64,000 bases of DNA, taken from assembly GCF_026212465.1 (NCBI RefSeq), contig NC_080059.1, positions 10,882,311 to 10,946,310 of the forward strand, read 5' to 3'. Below the pieces are notes generated by a model. It searched no databases, had not been told where the DNA came from, and saw only the letters and a program-made list of their open reading frames with translations. Positions 11,315-24,252 of this stretch are shown here, one piece after another. Position numbers and translations under genes: made by a program. This stretch comes from Amaranthus tricolor (lineage: Eukaryota > Streptophyta > Magnoliopsida > Caryophyllales > Amaranthaceae). The first letter of the stretch is position 1, and each line of letters begins with the position of its first letter.

Positions 11315-14300
11315 TTATGTTTTATAAGTAACATTTGACTTTTAACTCTATTTAAAGTTAACTCAAATGAAACGGGCTCATAAGAATCGAAATGGACTCA
11401 AATGAAAATAGGTTGAGTTGGATTGAACTTTTAAAAAATAAAAATGGGCTTAAATGGACAAGGCTATGTGGTGGATGGGATCTTAAAATTTAAATGAATA
11501 TGACTATAAAATCAGTATGATTTTGGGATTGTCATCAATTGTCTATTTTATCATGCACATCACGTACAATATATGATAAGGTTTTTAAGTACAATGAAGG
11601 TTCATACATATCTTGTGGGGCTTTTAGAGTAAAATGAAAGTTTTGTTGTCATAATTTTTATATATATTCACTCTTAATAATGAAGAAGAGGGCTCATCAA
11701 TTTAAGATGAAAGACAAAACTGGTAGAAGATCAAGATATAAAATCTTTATCATAGTTATAGTCATCAAATTAATATCCCGCACAAGTCAGAATTCGAAAA
11801 AGAAGAAAGACGGCAGATATATCTTACCCGTACTCCCTTAAAAAAAGTGCAAAATGAAATACAGTATCTTATTTTCTCAAGTCAATGTTACAAACATTTT
11901 TTTATTTCTCAAGATAATTTATATATAATATATATCATTTTCATATTAGATAACACCCTTAGGAGATGCTCATGTTCGTGTTCTTTTGATTAATTAAAAA
12001 AAAGAAAAGGATGAAAGAATTATATATGTTGAAGCTTAAGCCTTGAAAACACACTAGTACGTTTTTAAAGTTATGACAATTTTGCATTTTGCACATTTTT
12101 TAAAGCTTATTTCAAATTTTAATATTTTTTATTAAATTTTTTAAAAAAAGCTATAAAAAATTACGAGTTAAAATTTTATATACCGTCATGAATCTAACAA
12201 TGTCGCGTATAATTATATTTTTACTTTTATATATATATGAAAATCCATGTTGATAATATCTATCTTTCTAAAATAAGGAATCTTTGTTTGTCAATTATAA
12301 TTTTTATAAATTATGATATCATCTTCACAAAATAATATTGGCATTGTCTCTATCATTCATTACAATGTAAAAAAGTCAAGGAAGAGGAAGGAAGCTTGAA
12401 CAAGGCCATGAATTAATTATGATCTTAGCTTGCTAAACAATGGCAAACCATAAACAAAAATGAAATTTAATTTCTTTTCATATTTACTCCAAACAATAAA
12501 TAAGCAAATTGATTAAGCATGGATTAAGTTACATTATTATTCAACTAAACCTTAAAAAAAAAAAAAGAAAAAAAAAAGCTCATACATGTTAGAAGGAATT
12601 TGGACTAAAATTACACCCCATTTGCAAACAAGATTTTATCAAATATCAATATATCATTCAACATATTAATATATAAACTAATTTATATAAAACTATAATT
12701 AATCACCAAACAATTTAAAATAATAAAGAGTATATTGAGAAGAATTACCTCTTTTTTCTTCCTTTTTATTTAATTTTATGTTGTTGATAACAACAAAAGA
12801 AGGATTCCTTACAACTCCATGGATGAATATGAATAAAAAGAAATGTAAGAGGTTGAAAGAAAGAAAGAAAGAAAAGAAAAGGATATGAAGAGCAAAACAA
12901 GAGAGGTGGAAAAAGGGAGAGGATCAAACAGAATATTTGCTGTCTTTGATTATTTAATACCTTAAAATGTTGTTAGTAAATTAATTAATGCTTAATTTGT
13001 TTCGGAAAATTAGAAATAGGTGGGCCTCGAATTACTCACTAAGGGCATGAACCAATACTATCTTGCCATGTAGGATAGGTTGAGCCGTTGACTTTTTTTA
13101 TATATGACAATGTTGTTTTTCATTTGTTTGTGTTTTACTAGAACCCACAAAACGAAATCGAGCATAATTCTGACTTTATTCAAAATTAAATGCATATAAA
13201 AATCAAATTAGATTATAAAGATTTTTATATACACATAAAAATTGAAATTAATCTGACTCGATATATCATATATGAAATTCGTATGAACACTCGATTGTAA
13301 CTTCTATCAGTCTCCTTGAAATAACACTATTGATTTATAGTTGAAATACAAAATACAAAAGGGTGAAAAAAATCAGTGAATTAGATATACTAAAAACTAC
13401 AAGTTCACTGGACATAAGTACAAACGGCTTGTTTGATAATTGGTATTGAATAGTGGGAATGGTAATGAAAATTTAGTGTAATTTTGGTGTGAAAATCTCT
13501 TAATAAGTTTATGGTCATGCTTGTTGTACTTCAGTCATTTTATTTTACAAATTCATTTAAATGCATTAAAAATGTGGTATTAGGTGCTAATGAAAAGTTA
13601 TAAATAAAAAAAGAAAATTTATTATCAACTTTTCATCACCATGTGAATGACATAATATATTTTATAAAATTTACATTACAAATCATTTTCATTATCATCA
13701 TTTAATTACAACAACCAAACGTTCGTTCTTGTTATTATCGTGTATACACAAACATTGTACATGTATTAAGATGAATGTGTACTTCACTATGTGATACATG
13801 CGCGTCGTAATGTATATGATGACCAGCTTGAAATCTTTGTTTCGTGGGGCACATGTTTGATATCAAAGATTATTCGTGAATCATAGATTTTGTCAAATGA
13901 AAAGACATTAAATTTAACATAACCAATTTCAAAAAAAAAAATTTAAAAACATAATAAAATGCATGTAATGTCTTGAACAATAACGAAACAGTTTCTTTAT
14001 AAAAGGTAAGATGAACAAAAAAGAACCATTGGACTATAAATAGATGTATGTATATAGGTTAAAATTGATAAACTGATTCGAGTATAAGCTATAGATGAGA
14101 CCGTGACAATTTGTCATATAATTTCACCGTAGTCCATTCGTGTGGGCACGGAAAACCTATGGGTTCGGACCCACAAACTCATGGTTCAAGGCGTTAACTT
14201 GCACATACACTTGATAAGGATTATTATTGCCCAAAACCATATGGTAGTAGGAGGATTAGCTCACCCAGTATACATGAAAGTCCACAACCTACTATTTTTA

Positions 14301-15044
14301 TCAAAGTGGGATCTTATCTCATATGTGCAATATTTCCAACATTATATTGAAGGCAAAATCTAACAAAATGTTATTTAAATTGATTTATATTCTTATAACG
14401 AACGTTTCGGGAGCATGCGCTGGCAAGATTCATATTAAAAAAACAAGTTAAATGAAATTAATTATGTATTGAGCTAATTCGAGTATGAATGATCCTATAT
14501 CTTATCTATCATGTTCAAAAAATTTGAAGAAATGACTAGGTAAGGATCACCGGTCACACGGTCACACCTAAGACCTCTAACAAAAAAAGATAGTTGCAAG
14601 ATGGTTTTGCCTACCAACTAGCTACAAAAAGTCTTTAATATCTCTAATTATTCATGACTAATTTATGAAGAACACAAAAAAAATATTTTAATTGACTTTG
14701 TCATGCACACTGTGCTCACATTCATGTATTCAAACAAAAAAAAATTATCCAAAATTATTCAACCTTCGTTTAATTTTCCTACAATAATCTCAAGTATTAA
14801 TTAACCTTTAATTATCTCATGTATTGATACTCGTTTTTGTTTCCATTGTCATACTCACGGTCCATGAGGGCCTAGGAAGTCCCCCAGTCTAAACACACGA
14901 TCCATTGTATTTTTAATTTTGCCCCCTTACTAATTTAAAATATATTATTTTTAAAGATGGATTAAATATTAAAAATAGTGTAACTTTCAATAGTCAAAAT
15001 AGTAAAAATAAAACTTGAAGTATGTGGTTTGAAACTTGATATTA

Positions 15045-15468
15045 TATTTCATCCGTTCCCTAAAGAAGTTTTCACTTTTCATTTTGGATTGTTTCATATG
15101 TTGTTCTCATAAGAAATCTTTTCGTTTATATTACAAATTTTAGACAAAAATAACCTTACTCATTCTTATTTTAATATTTTACGTGTGATCCCAACATATC
15201 ATCCATTAACTTTATTTTAACATTATTATATCCGTTATGGTCCCCACATGTTTCCTACTAACTTTATAAAAATATTTTTTAATTAGTTGTGGTCTCTATA
15301 TTTTTTCCACTAACTTTCTTTTAATATTTTTTTAATATTTTTGCTCCCCACTTTTCCTCCATTAAATATATCATTCAATAAAATAATATTTCCACTATCT
15401 AAAAGATTCTATATTTCTTAATTCGCGTGAATATTTCTTTTGGAAACTTCATTAAAGAAGGGAGTAAT
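15045..15468. mobile_element. Stowaway-like MITE or relative
   Basis: The left end CATCCGTTCCCTAAAGAAGT and the reverse complement of the right end (ACTCCCTTCTTTAATGAAGT) are imperfect inverted copies of the CTCCCTCCGTTCC-type terminus of plant Stowaway elements. The interior is AT-rich and non-coding. Exact ends and the TA duplication are not resolved. Confidence 0.5.
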
Positions 15469-16179
15469 AATTTTTAAAACATTAATGTAAATTTCAGTAG
15501 TAAAAAATATATGTGCTTAACATGTATGTTGAAAAATGAAGAGTTTTGAACTTAATTAGTTATTTTAAATATACTTGACACATAGTATTTGATGATTAAA
15601 AAATTTCCTTGGCTTATTGGTGATTGAGTATTGAAATTTGATATGGTAAACAAAGGTGCCCAAACGCTTCATTTGATGCCTATTTTATCAGATTAACAAG
15701 CCTAAAAGCATTGTAATTTTATAAGGCAAGCTCCTTGCTTGAGATCCACATATTCCACTTTAGTCTCCATGCTCATTCTATGTTTGTAATTTTCCTCTCC
15801 CTACTACACTCTTTCCTCACATATTATCTCCCTTCATATAATGCCTTCATTTTATATCATTTAAGCTACTAGCTTCTTTATCCTTAAAACACAAAATATT
15901 ATCGCTATGTTGGTGAATCTCGTTAAATTTGGTATTTGTTGTTGTCTTTTTTTTTTTTGTTTTTTACATTTCACATTATTACTTGTTTATGGTCTGGTTC
16001 TAATATATACTTTCAAGTTACAATTTCAACATGATTTCAGCTTTGTTCAATTGTTTTTATCTTCAGCTCCTGTGTTAGATTTAAATTCATAACATATACA
16101 AAAATTCTCATTTAGGACGGTAATAATCCAACTAAATTAATTAACATAAATAATTGTATGAGATGGTCTCTATATGTGA

Positions 16180-16595
16180 GCAAAGTAGGATATTCGATCT
16201 AAAACATGCAGTTGGATTGGATATCCGAAAATTGACATATCTGATATCCGATCCGATTCGAATATCCAAATTCGATGCTAATGAGGATAAATTGAAAAAC
16301 TCTAATCGGATATTCTAAATATCCGATAGATGACATCTGAATTTAGTTTAAATGATTTTTTTAAAAAAGTTATAAATTTATTCTTATTAATATCGGATAT
16401 CCAAATTTACTTCTAGTATAATACGGATATCCGAAATAATGTCGAATATCGAATATCCGACTACTCAAGAATGTCGGATATTTGAATACATCTCAAAGAG
16501 TTGATATCTGTATCCGTATCCAATATCCAAATTTTCAATTGGATATCCTAAGATTCGAATCATATTTTTGAATGATTAAATATTTTTGCTAAGCC
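16180..16595. repeat. GATATCCGA-rich repeat
   Basis: The palindrome-like motif GGATATCC/GATATCCGA and close variants recur many times in both orientations over about 400 bp. Such reiteration is seen in some plant non-autonomous DNA transposons. A similar stretch lies at 55802-56415. No terminal repeats were identified. Confidence 0.45.
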
Positions 16596-19328
16596 CTAAT
16601 GGTCTCCTTGTGAAACGCGCTCTATACATGGATTAAATAGTTTTACTAATACTAATTATGAGAATTTAAGTACCTTATTTTGAGATTGTTCCACTCACAT
16701 ACGGTCTCTCACAAAAATAACAAATTAATTCCAATATATATAAAAAAAATATATATCTACTATAATATCTTAAATACCTAATTTTAAATTTAGACTCAAT
16801 ATAAACTTAGCACTTGTCTTATAAACATGACTCGTTAGGAGACATTCTCGGATAAGATTTGCTCTACCATGTATATATACTTCTAATATAAAGGTTGTGA
16901 TTAAGACAATATATGAAGTACTATTGAACCATAAGTATTGCAGTACACAGTCCACACATAAAGGGTGTGGCTATTGGCTATGTCTTATTAGTATTGTATT
17001 ATCTTCTCTTGAATGCTTAAAAAATACGTAATATTTATTTTTGATAAAAATACGTATAATAGTAATATTCTGAAAACCAGTATAAGCCGGTGATATTTGA
17101 CTTCTATCAACATCTGACGGCTATAATTTCACCAAACCCAACATTGTACTCCATCCTTCTACTAAATAGTTTATTCCACTAAATTTATTCTTTTCATTAA
17201 GCTATAATTTATATCTTTTCTTTAATTTTCGCAACACATTTAATTTAGTTTTTCATCACACCCACACACTTCTCCAATATTTTAATAAAATACTTGCTAC
17301 TTATCTGCACTTTTCTTAATTTATTTATCGATTATTAGAGGTGTTCAACTGGGTCATCGGGTCGGTTTAATGTTGAATCTTGTATCTACGTTGGTTTTAA
17401 CATGATTGTTAATTCATTTATGTCGTGTAAAATTGAATTCGACTACAAGATTGAGTAAATATCAGATCATTAGATCAAAATTAAATTTGATTACAAAATT
17501 GAATAAATATCAGATCATTAGATCTTTTTCAAATGCCTCCATAGAGTAAAGTTGGTTGGAGGAAGGGAACGAGTACTAATAATTTGCCAAACAAGTTTTA
17601 ACATTCCATCCCCTATTCCCCTTGATCTTACACTACACGTCTCTTCCTCTATCCTTGGCTCTTTCTATACGCCATTATGCCGTTTTAGTCTACCTATATC
17701 ACACGCTTTTGTTGCTATCCGCCTCTCCCTTTTCTTTAAGAAAGTGAATGTTCAAGTATGAAATACTTTGAATTGAAAGAAAAATAGTCATCAATTTTGA
17801 ATCACCCAAAACCCAGAATCTTATGTTAGTACATAGTATCAATCATTGAAATTTCTTGTTATTCTCATCTCTTTGTTATCCATTATTTTCCTCCTGAGGT
17901 GGGCCTTTGCTTTTTTTCCCCTTGTTATTTCATTTTTTCCATCTTTTCTCAAATGGGTGGTAAAAAAAGTCCTTAATTTTATATTTGGATTGAAGAAAAA
18001 TCCAATTTGTATACTTCTATTTGATTAGTTTGGTGTAATGGGTATCCTTTATTTTCTTTTATTTTATATTTGGATTGATTAAAAATTCAATTTTTATAAT
18101 ATTTAATTAGTTTAGCGTAATTGGTATTGTTTATTTTATTTCAATTTTCATCCTTTACTTTGTGGTTTTAAAGGCCCTTAAATTTGGGATTAAAAAAGAT
18201 TGGTTTAAGAATTGTTCAAAGAAAGGTTCTTTACCTGTCTTTCAATAAAGGTGGAGAATTTTAGATAGATAAAGGGAGAGAATTAGAGACAGAAAGAAGG
18301 GCTGCCTTTTTTTTTTGTTTGGAATACATGAAATTCTTTAGTTATGATTATTAGAATGATCAGAAATTATCAAAAGAAAGACAAAATTTTCTCTTTTGTC
18401 AGAAGAAATTGTGCTTTTTCATTTTGATCGTTTGATTATTAGAGGTACCTATTTAACATTTAAGTACTATTTTTATCTCTTTTCCTTCAGTTGGTTACAT
18501 TTGATTGGAATATTTAATTGGAGGTTATGCAGTTATTTGTGTTTATTGACCTGAGTGCTATTTTTGTTGCATTTCAGAAATTTTTTCTTGGTGGGAATGG
18601 GATGTTTCTATTTTTAGTTGGTGGGACTTCATGATATTGATTTTTGGTGTTTTATCTGTTTCTAGAAATTATTTGGCATGAATAATATTGATTTCCTTTG
18701 TGTAAGTATCAAATTTTGACTGTTATGTTCTGTTGATTCTATTCATAATTGTTTGTTAATAATTATATGGATCATGACTTATCAAATTCTCTTTATTAGC
18801 TTTGAGGTATCATGATGATGATGATGTTGAGTTGCGCGGGTGCGCAAATAAGGGCTGGCTCTAAGCAAGTGCAAGTCGTGCATGCCCAGGCCCTCAAAAA
18901 ATTTTATTTTTCAACTAGTGCTAAGGTTCGAACTTTTCTATATACATACAATGGTAATGGTTTAGGGCTCATAAATAATCTTTCGCCCTAGTGCCTAGAA
19001 AACCTAGGGTCGACCATCGGCAAATTCTGTGTATTATTTGAGGAAAACACAATTCTATGGCCTAATATTGAACACAAATGCCTTTGGAAATTATTTAGGT
19101 GTAGCTTGAACCTTATAACTAGTAAGGAATTCAGGATTTGAGTTTGTAAAGGCTTTTCACCAATACTATTTTGTTTAGGAAATGATTTAGTTGTAGTCTA
19201 AACCTTTCAACTTGGATTGAAAAAAGGAAGTGCTTAGACCATCATTCAACTAATAGTCCAAAATTTTTTTCTTTCCTGTTTTGGCTTATAATTGAGATAA
19301 TGACTTTTTGCATCACAAAAGTAGAAAA

Positions 19329-19478
19329 TATTGTGTAAAAATACGGTTACGGTAACGTTCGCAAAACCTTATCCGGATGATTTTGCGGTCAGTGTGGCTA
19401 TATTTTTGGTCGCAGTAAAGTCAAAAACCATTACAATACGGTCGCAATACGGTGATTTGGCCTTGTTTTGGCACTATG
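19329..19478. mobile_element. hAT-type MITE (family with 22837-23068)
   Basis: About 150 bp. The right end read backwards (CATAGTGCCAAAACAAGGCC) matches the terminus of the element at 22837-23068. The left end TATTGTGTAAAAATACGG is a diverged copy. Flanks GTAGAAAA (19321-19328) and ATAGAAAG (19479-19486) look like an aged 8-bp duplication (6 of 8 match). The interior is rich in CGGT/GCGAC motifs and non-coding. Confidence 0.55.
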
Positions 19479-19928
19479 ATAGAAAGTGAATAATGCAAAC
19501 GAATTGATTATTTGGTGCTTTTAACCATTTTTTATATTCAGGCTCATAAGAATTGTGGCAAATATGCATCCTTGAGGTTTCAATTAGAAATTCCTCTCTT
19601 ATTCCATAGGAGTATTATATTTTTTATTGGTTGGTGAATGGAGAAGCCTGTTGCAAGTCATTGAAACCTTACTAGATGCATTTTTGATTGTAGGGATACT
19701 CTTCTTTTAGTGGTTGATATTGTCTCTTTAATTTCTACTTGAGGATGTAATGTCAAACATTGGGCAAAGGTAGTTTAAGGGTGTTTTGATATCCATGATG
19801 AGCCTTTTGTTCTTTTCTTCTGGAGTTCTGTTCTTTTCAAGTAGTTGTTTTTACTCGTCAATCTCTCATAATTCATCTTCTCTTGAACAATTGAATCACA
19901 AAACTCAAATAATGCCAAAGTCTTAGGC

Positions 19929-20251
19929 TATTTTTGGATGGAAACTTTGGAGAGAACATAAAGGAAGGGGAATGGAGGGAAGAAAAAGGAAGGGAAGAGA
20001 AATGGAAGGGAAGAAACTCTTGTTTGTTTAAGAGGGAAGGGAAGGGAAAGTAAGGGAGATAAAAGTTTTCCCTTTGAATCTTTTCAACTTTGGAAAGATT
20101 GATACCTTAACAAAAAACTGTCATCCAATCCCTCCAATCCCTTCCTTCTAAATCTCTTCCCTCTCATTTTATTATCCAAATAAGGGATCCCTCATCCCTC
20201 CATATCCCTCCTCCTCCTTTCCCTCTATCTGCTTCTATTCAAACACACTCT
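19929..20251. mobile_element. GGAAGG-rich MITE, first copy
   Basis: The left part is purine-rich (repeated GGAAGGGAAG) and the right part is its pyrimidine-rich mirror (CCCTCC, CTTCC), giving a foldback of about 320 bp. The terminus TTTTTGGATGGAAACTTTGG pairs with the reverse complement of the right end (GTGTTTGAATAGAAGC). A second, truncated copy lies at 62276-62476. Flanks TCTTAGGC and TCTTAATA could be an eroded duplication. Confidence 0.55.
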
Positions 20252-20675
20252 TAATAGCTGAAGATTGGGGTCGAGGACGCCTGCATGAAGATTATTTTTG
20301 GTTCTTGATCATGGGATGCAAATAATTTTTACGAAGTTGGTTATCATAAACCTATCACTTACGCTCTTCCTTTATCCGGGCTGTGGCTGGCAATGAGCAA
20401 AGAGCACTTGCAGGCGGAGTTAATTGAACCACAAAGCAAATTTCTGTAATCTGGAGGATATGAACTTATATTAGAAAGGAAAGTTTTAGTGCTCCCTATG
20501 TTTAGTATCTCCCATGGAACACAGGACACTTGCATATTTGTGCTTTATGATAAAACATGCATCACGGTTCTAGTTCCAGAACTGGCTTTTGTGTTCAGTT
20601 TTTCCTAATTGCAACTTCTAGTAAACAGTTCACGTCTGTGACATGTGAGAATTTCTCTCTTGTTTACGGCCAGAT

Positions 20676-20801
20676 CACTGTCACATGATTCACTAATCTC
20701 TTTACGAATCGCGAATTATAATCGGTGTTGGGCTATTTTAGGTCATTTTGAGAGAATCGTGAATTCAAAAGACGAATTAACTGGCGAACTATGTTACAGT
20801 G
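20676..20801 (+). mobile_element. hAT-type MITE, CACTGTMACATG family, copy 1
   Basis: 126 bp starting CACTGTCACATGATTC and ending GAACTATGTTACAGTG, which are inverted copies. The flanks GGCCAGAT (20668-20675) and GGCCTGAT (20802-20809) form an 8-bp duplication with one mismatch, typical of hAT transposons. The interior (GCGAATTATAATCGG, TTTTAGGTCATTTTGAG) aligns with the copies at 26274-26390 and 28944-29083. It sits about 200 bp before the RING start codon. Confidence 0.8.
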
Positions 20802-20996
20802 GGCCTGATTATGACCCTAAATGTTCGCCTGCCTTGATTATGATTTGTACTTTCCTTTGTGAATGTTTTGTGACTTTATTTTCTATTATACTACACTTTT
20901 AGTTGTGTTGCTGATTATATTATGAGTCAAGTAACACCTGAAAGGCTTAAAGTGTTTTCATATTTTACTGCAGAACTGAAACTTGTACATATACTA

Positions 20997-23900
20997 ATGG
21001 AAGAATGTTCTAGTAGAAGATCTTCTGGAGGGTTTTCTATATCCCGAAGAGAGCCTAGCCATGTTTTAAGAGACTCTGCTGAAAATAACAGGGATCAAAA
21101 TGTTCAGGTTTGCAGTCGAGTTGGATGCAGCAGCAGATTGAACTCAATGAAGTATTCCTCTATCGGCTCTCCCGGCAAAGTAACATCTTCAAAAACTACT
21201 TTTAGTTCACCTGCACGAAAAAAGGAAATCAGTGAAAATTCATATAAAACTGTTGCTTCTCCTATTAATTTGAGAAAATCATTTTCAGACTTGAAAAAGA
21301 AATTACCTTCCAATTGTGACACAGATTCAGAAACATGCAGTCTTCTAGATGAATCTGTGGAACAAGCTGGAAAGACTCGGATGAGGGTTCGTCCTGAGAC
21401 AGGAAATCATCATTATTCTGCAGAAGCTACAACATCTGAAGCGGGGCGTTCCAGTGTAGGACCCACTACCAGATCTATGAAGAACACTCAGAGATTTGGG
21501 TTGCGGCGAGAAGATTCTGCTTCACGTTCTTCTGCTTCGGTTTCTTTAAAACAGGCCAACGAAGGGCGAAGAAATGATGGTTCTAGTACAAGCAAGTATA
21601 ATCTGAGAAAGTTCAAATGTAATTCAATCCCTGACGTTGTCTCATCGGGCTCTTCAGCGTCTTCAGCCGAGTCTAGTCACCGTAGGAGGAGGGACACTAG
21701 TGGTAGGAAGAAAACTGGTGAAGATGAGAGTAAGAAACTGAATGGAACTATGCAGGATGTTAGGAGGATTGACTATATAAATCGTGGAATCTCCATCTCC
21801 GAGTCAGGGCATACGCGAAATCCTGGCACTAGCAATGCTGGATCAGTTAGGACTCGTGGGTTATCTGCTAGAACAAGGCTTTCGAATCATGAAAATCGGG
21901 AAAGATTGCCACTGGTGGAGTTACCTCGTATACGCCCACCTTCGCCTGAACCTGAAATATCAATTGATGAAACTGATTTCGAAATGGGGAATCAGTTTTC
22001 TGGCCAAATCCCATCAATTTTTATGAGTTCTTACAGTAGATCAGGTAGCGGCAGTGAACATATTCGGCCTAATAGGTCTTTAGGTCCCTGTGATGTTGGT
22101 GCTGCTCGTTCTTTTATGAACCGTGATTCCTTGAGACAGTATAACTTAGATGGGATTGCAGAGGTATTTTATTGATGCTCTGATCATGTTTTCTTATGTT
22201 CTATCTCCTCGGGATATAAATGATCGTTTGAGATATTTCTCTTTGGATCTTGCAGATGTTTTTGGCATTGGAGAGAATCGAACAAGAAGGAGAGCCAACT
22301 TACGAGGTAATTAGGATTGATCCTGTATATCGGAGGCTTTTTGAATCATCTTTCAAGCTTACTTTATTTGTGTTTCGTTGTTGCTCATTGTTTTTACCGG
22401 GTTTTGCAGCAACTACTCTTTCTGGAAACTAATCTTTTTCTAGGAAGACTTGCTTTCAATGACCAGCATAGGGATTTGAGGATGGATATTGATGATATGT
22501 CATACGAGGTATGTATGTGTAACAGACTGATTCTGCCATCATAGTGAATAATAAAAGAATACGGAAATGTACAAGCATAGAGAAATGTAGTAATAGATCT
22601 TAATGATGTAATTGATAGAAAACAAGATAACACAATCATTCGAGTGGCTTGCACTCTCAAGAATTGAGCATAAAACTCATTATAATGTGTATACATCATT
22701 CTGATGTGTTGCTCTACTTCCATTTATACTAGTTTTCCCTCCCCTAAGATTATAACTAACTGGTACTAAATTACCTAAGATACCTCTATATTACATATAT
22801 GCCAGTATGCATGACATTTCATTATATTGTTTGATGCATAGTGCAAAATTGTGTTAATGGTTGCGATCGTAGTAACGGAATGGTGATACGATAACATGAG
22901 TGACGTGGTTACCATAACGCTCAAGTATCGGCCAAATTCATGAGATATCCCTTGATATGGCCCAAAACAAGGTTATTTTTCACCTTTACAACATGCGAAA
23001 TATCGGGGTTTTTTTAACCCTTACAATGTGGCCGATGCGAGTCGATGCGGCTTTGTTTTTGCACTGTGGTTTATTGTTAAGATGTTAACCCAGATGTGAA
23101 TATTATTATTATTTGATAAATTTCCAATTATTATTATTATTTGATAGTAATTAGGAAATTGGAGATCAAATATATTTAGGAAAGTATAGTTTTGTTAATT
23201 ATATAAGTTTCCTAAAAGTGTTCTATTAATAGGTTGTTTCCTAAACTTATAAGTTTAGGGTTTTTTTTGGACTCCTATAAATAGAGATGTTGAGTTGCTC
23301 ATATTTGGATCCCTGAATTTGAGAGAGAGCCTATACCAGACTAGTGAGAGTTCTCATTAATGATAGAGGAAGAGTTTGAGAGTTCTAAATCAATCTTGCA
23401 TTATTTGGCGTTGACAATAATATAAGGGTGCTAGAGTTTTTTCACTGAAATATAAATCTTTGTGTTTGTGTCATATTGTTATAAATATACGTTGTCCGTG
23501 TTTGTTTCTTGGATCTTTGTATTTCTATGACGGTATACTTGGATGTAAAACTTCTGGTTATATCGGCTGCTGTTACTCATACATATAATCTGCTATGTGA
23601 TAAGCAAGTTGCTTATTCGTGATACGGGATGAGAATGAATTTGTTTTTTTTTAACAGGAACTATTAGCTTTAGAAGAGAGGATGGGAAGTGTAAGTACAG
23701 CAGTGCCAGAAGAGGTGTTGGATAAGTGCCTGAAAAGAAGCATCTACCAGGCTATTGCAGATTGTAGAGAGAATGCAGATGATGTCAAATGCAGTATATG
23801 CCAGGTACCCACTAATGACCTTTAATTTTAGATTTGTTTTAGGTTTCCAGTTAAAAATGTATGTCAACATTTGACACTTGACACTCGACACTCGACAAGC

Positions 23901-24252
23901 CATACATTGGGGGTGTTTTCCAAACCGCTGATAGCTGATTTGACCAGCTGATTTTAATAACTGGGTTGACCAGTTAATTTTAAACCCGCTGCTATGATTT
24001 GCTTCTTCGAAAAACAGTTTATTCATATCAATAAGTTATTTCAACAAGCTAGTTTACCAAACATTATAATTGTATGATTGTACGCGATGCTGGATGCAGG
24101 AAGAATATGTAGACGGGCAAGAAGTGGGACGACTTAGTTGCAAGCACAAGTATCACGTGGAGTGTATAAATCAATGGTTGAGGCTTAAGAACTGGTGCCC
24201 TATTTGCAAGGCTTCCGCAGCACCTTCACCATCAGCATCTCCACCTTCCTGA
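20997..24252 (+). CDS. RING-H2 E3 ubiquitin ligase (538 aa, five exons)
   Basis: Exons 20997-22163, 22256-22306, 22410-22508, 23658-23804 and 24100-24252, all GT-AG and phase 0. The ATG at 20997 (MEECSSRRSSGGFSISRRE) is preferred because a 3' splice site at 20973 cuts off the upstream open frame. Residues 1-390 are Ser/Arg-rich and disordered. The last 60 residues form a RING-H2 finger with ligands C484, C487, C502, H504, H507, C510, C521 and C524; W520 before the last Cys pair is typical of E2 binding. The N-terminus and finger recall the MBR/RHG1A-like group and Arabidopsis At5g10650 or At5g24870 (from memory), E3 ligases that ubiquitinate transcription-related targets. The 1.15-kb intron 22509-23657 contains a hAT-type MITE and a possible solo LTR. 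Confidence 0.85.
22837..23068. mobile_element. hAT-type MITE in RING-H2 intron
   Basis: 232 bp with ends CATAGTGCAAAA and TTTTTGCACTGTG (inverted copies). Flanks GTTTGATG (22829-22836) and GTTTATTG (23069-23076) are an aged 8-bp duplication (6 of 8 match). The interior has many CGAT/ATCGG/GCGAC motifs and no coding capacity. It is a relative of 19329-19478. Confidence 0.65.
23084..23600 (+). repeat. Possible solo LTR in RING-H2 intron
   Basis: An LTR-like layout: a plausible TATA box (CCTATAAATAGAGATG near 23274) followed by a long leader-like stretch, all inside an intron. No partner LTR, primer site or duplication was found, so ends and class are uncertain. Confidence 0.3.

Larger units (their letters stand above)
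9870..12960 (-). other. Probable 5' leader with a 2.8-kb intron for the calmodulin-binding-like gene
   Basis: Inference. On the reverse strand a good 3' splice site (GGTTGCAG) lies at 9922, 53 nt before the ATG. A 5' splice site (AAAGAG then GTAATTCTT) lies at 12748, preceded by a pyrimidine-rich, leader-like stretch (about 12960-12749) with CTTTC repeats. The implied intron runs 12748-9922. It holds a TRIM with a nested Stowaway, a SINE-like piece and an AT microsatellite. The leader contains a minimal upstream ORF at 12820-12809 (ATG GAG TTG TAA). Confidence 0.45.
12961..17540. other. Intergenic, AT-rich, with repeat remnants
   Basis: Presumed promoter side of the calmodulin-binding-like gene and upstream region of the RING gene. 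Besides the two repeats annotated at 15045-15468 and 16180-16595, there is a GC-richer patch at about 14095-14365 with a repeat-like look (GGTTCGGACCCACAAACTC, then CAAAACCATATGG) that I could not classify. Short open frames here show no family resemblance. Confidence 0.4.
17541..20973 (+). other. Probable 5' leader/introns of the RING-H2 gene
   Basis: No coding exon is recognised. A 3' splice site (TTTTACTGCAG, AG at 20972-20973) opens the first coding exon, so at least one leader intron exists upstream. A pyrimidine-rich stretch at 17600-17900 could be an early leader exon. MITEs at 19329-19478, 19929-20251 and 20676-20801 lie inside. A further possible insert spans about 18846-19016: ends AGGGCTGGCTC and GGGTCGACCAT, flanked by GCGCAAAT and CGGCAAAT. 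Confidence 0.35.

Noticed and set aside
15907..16092. Hydrophobic 61-codon frame
   Set aside because: A T-rich stretch gives Phe/Leu runs by chance; no homology or promoter support.
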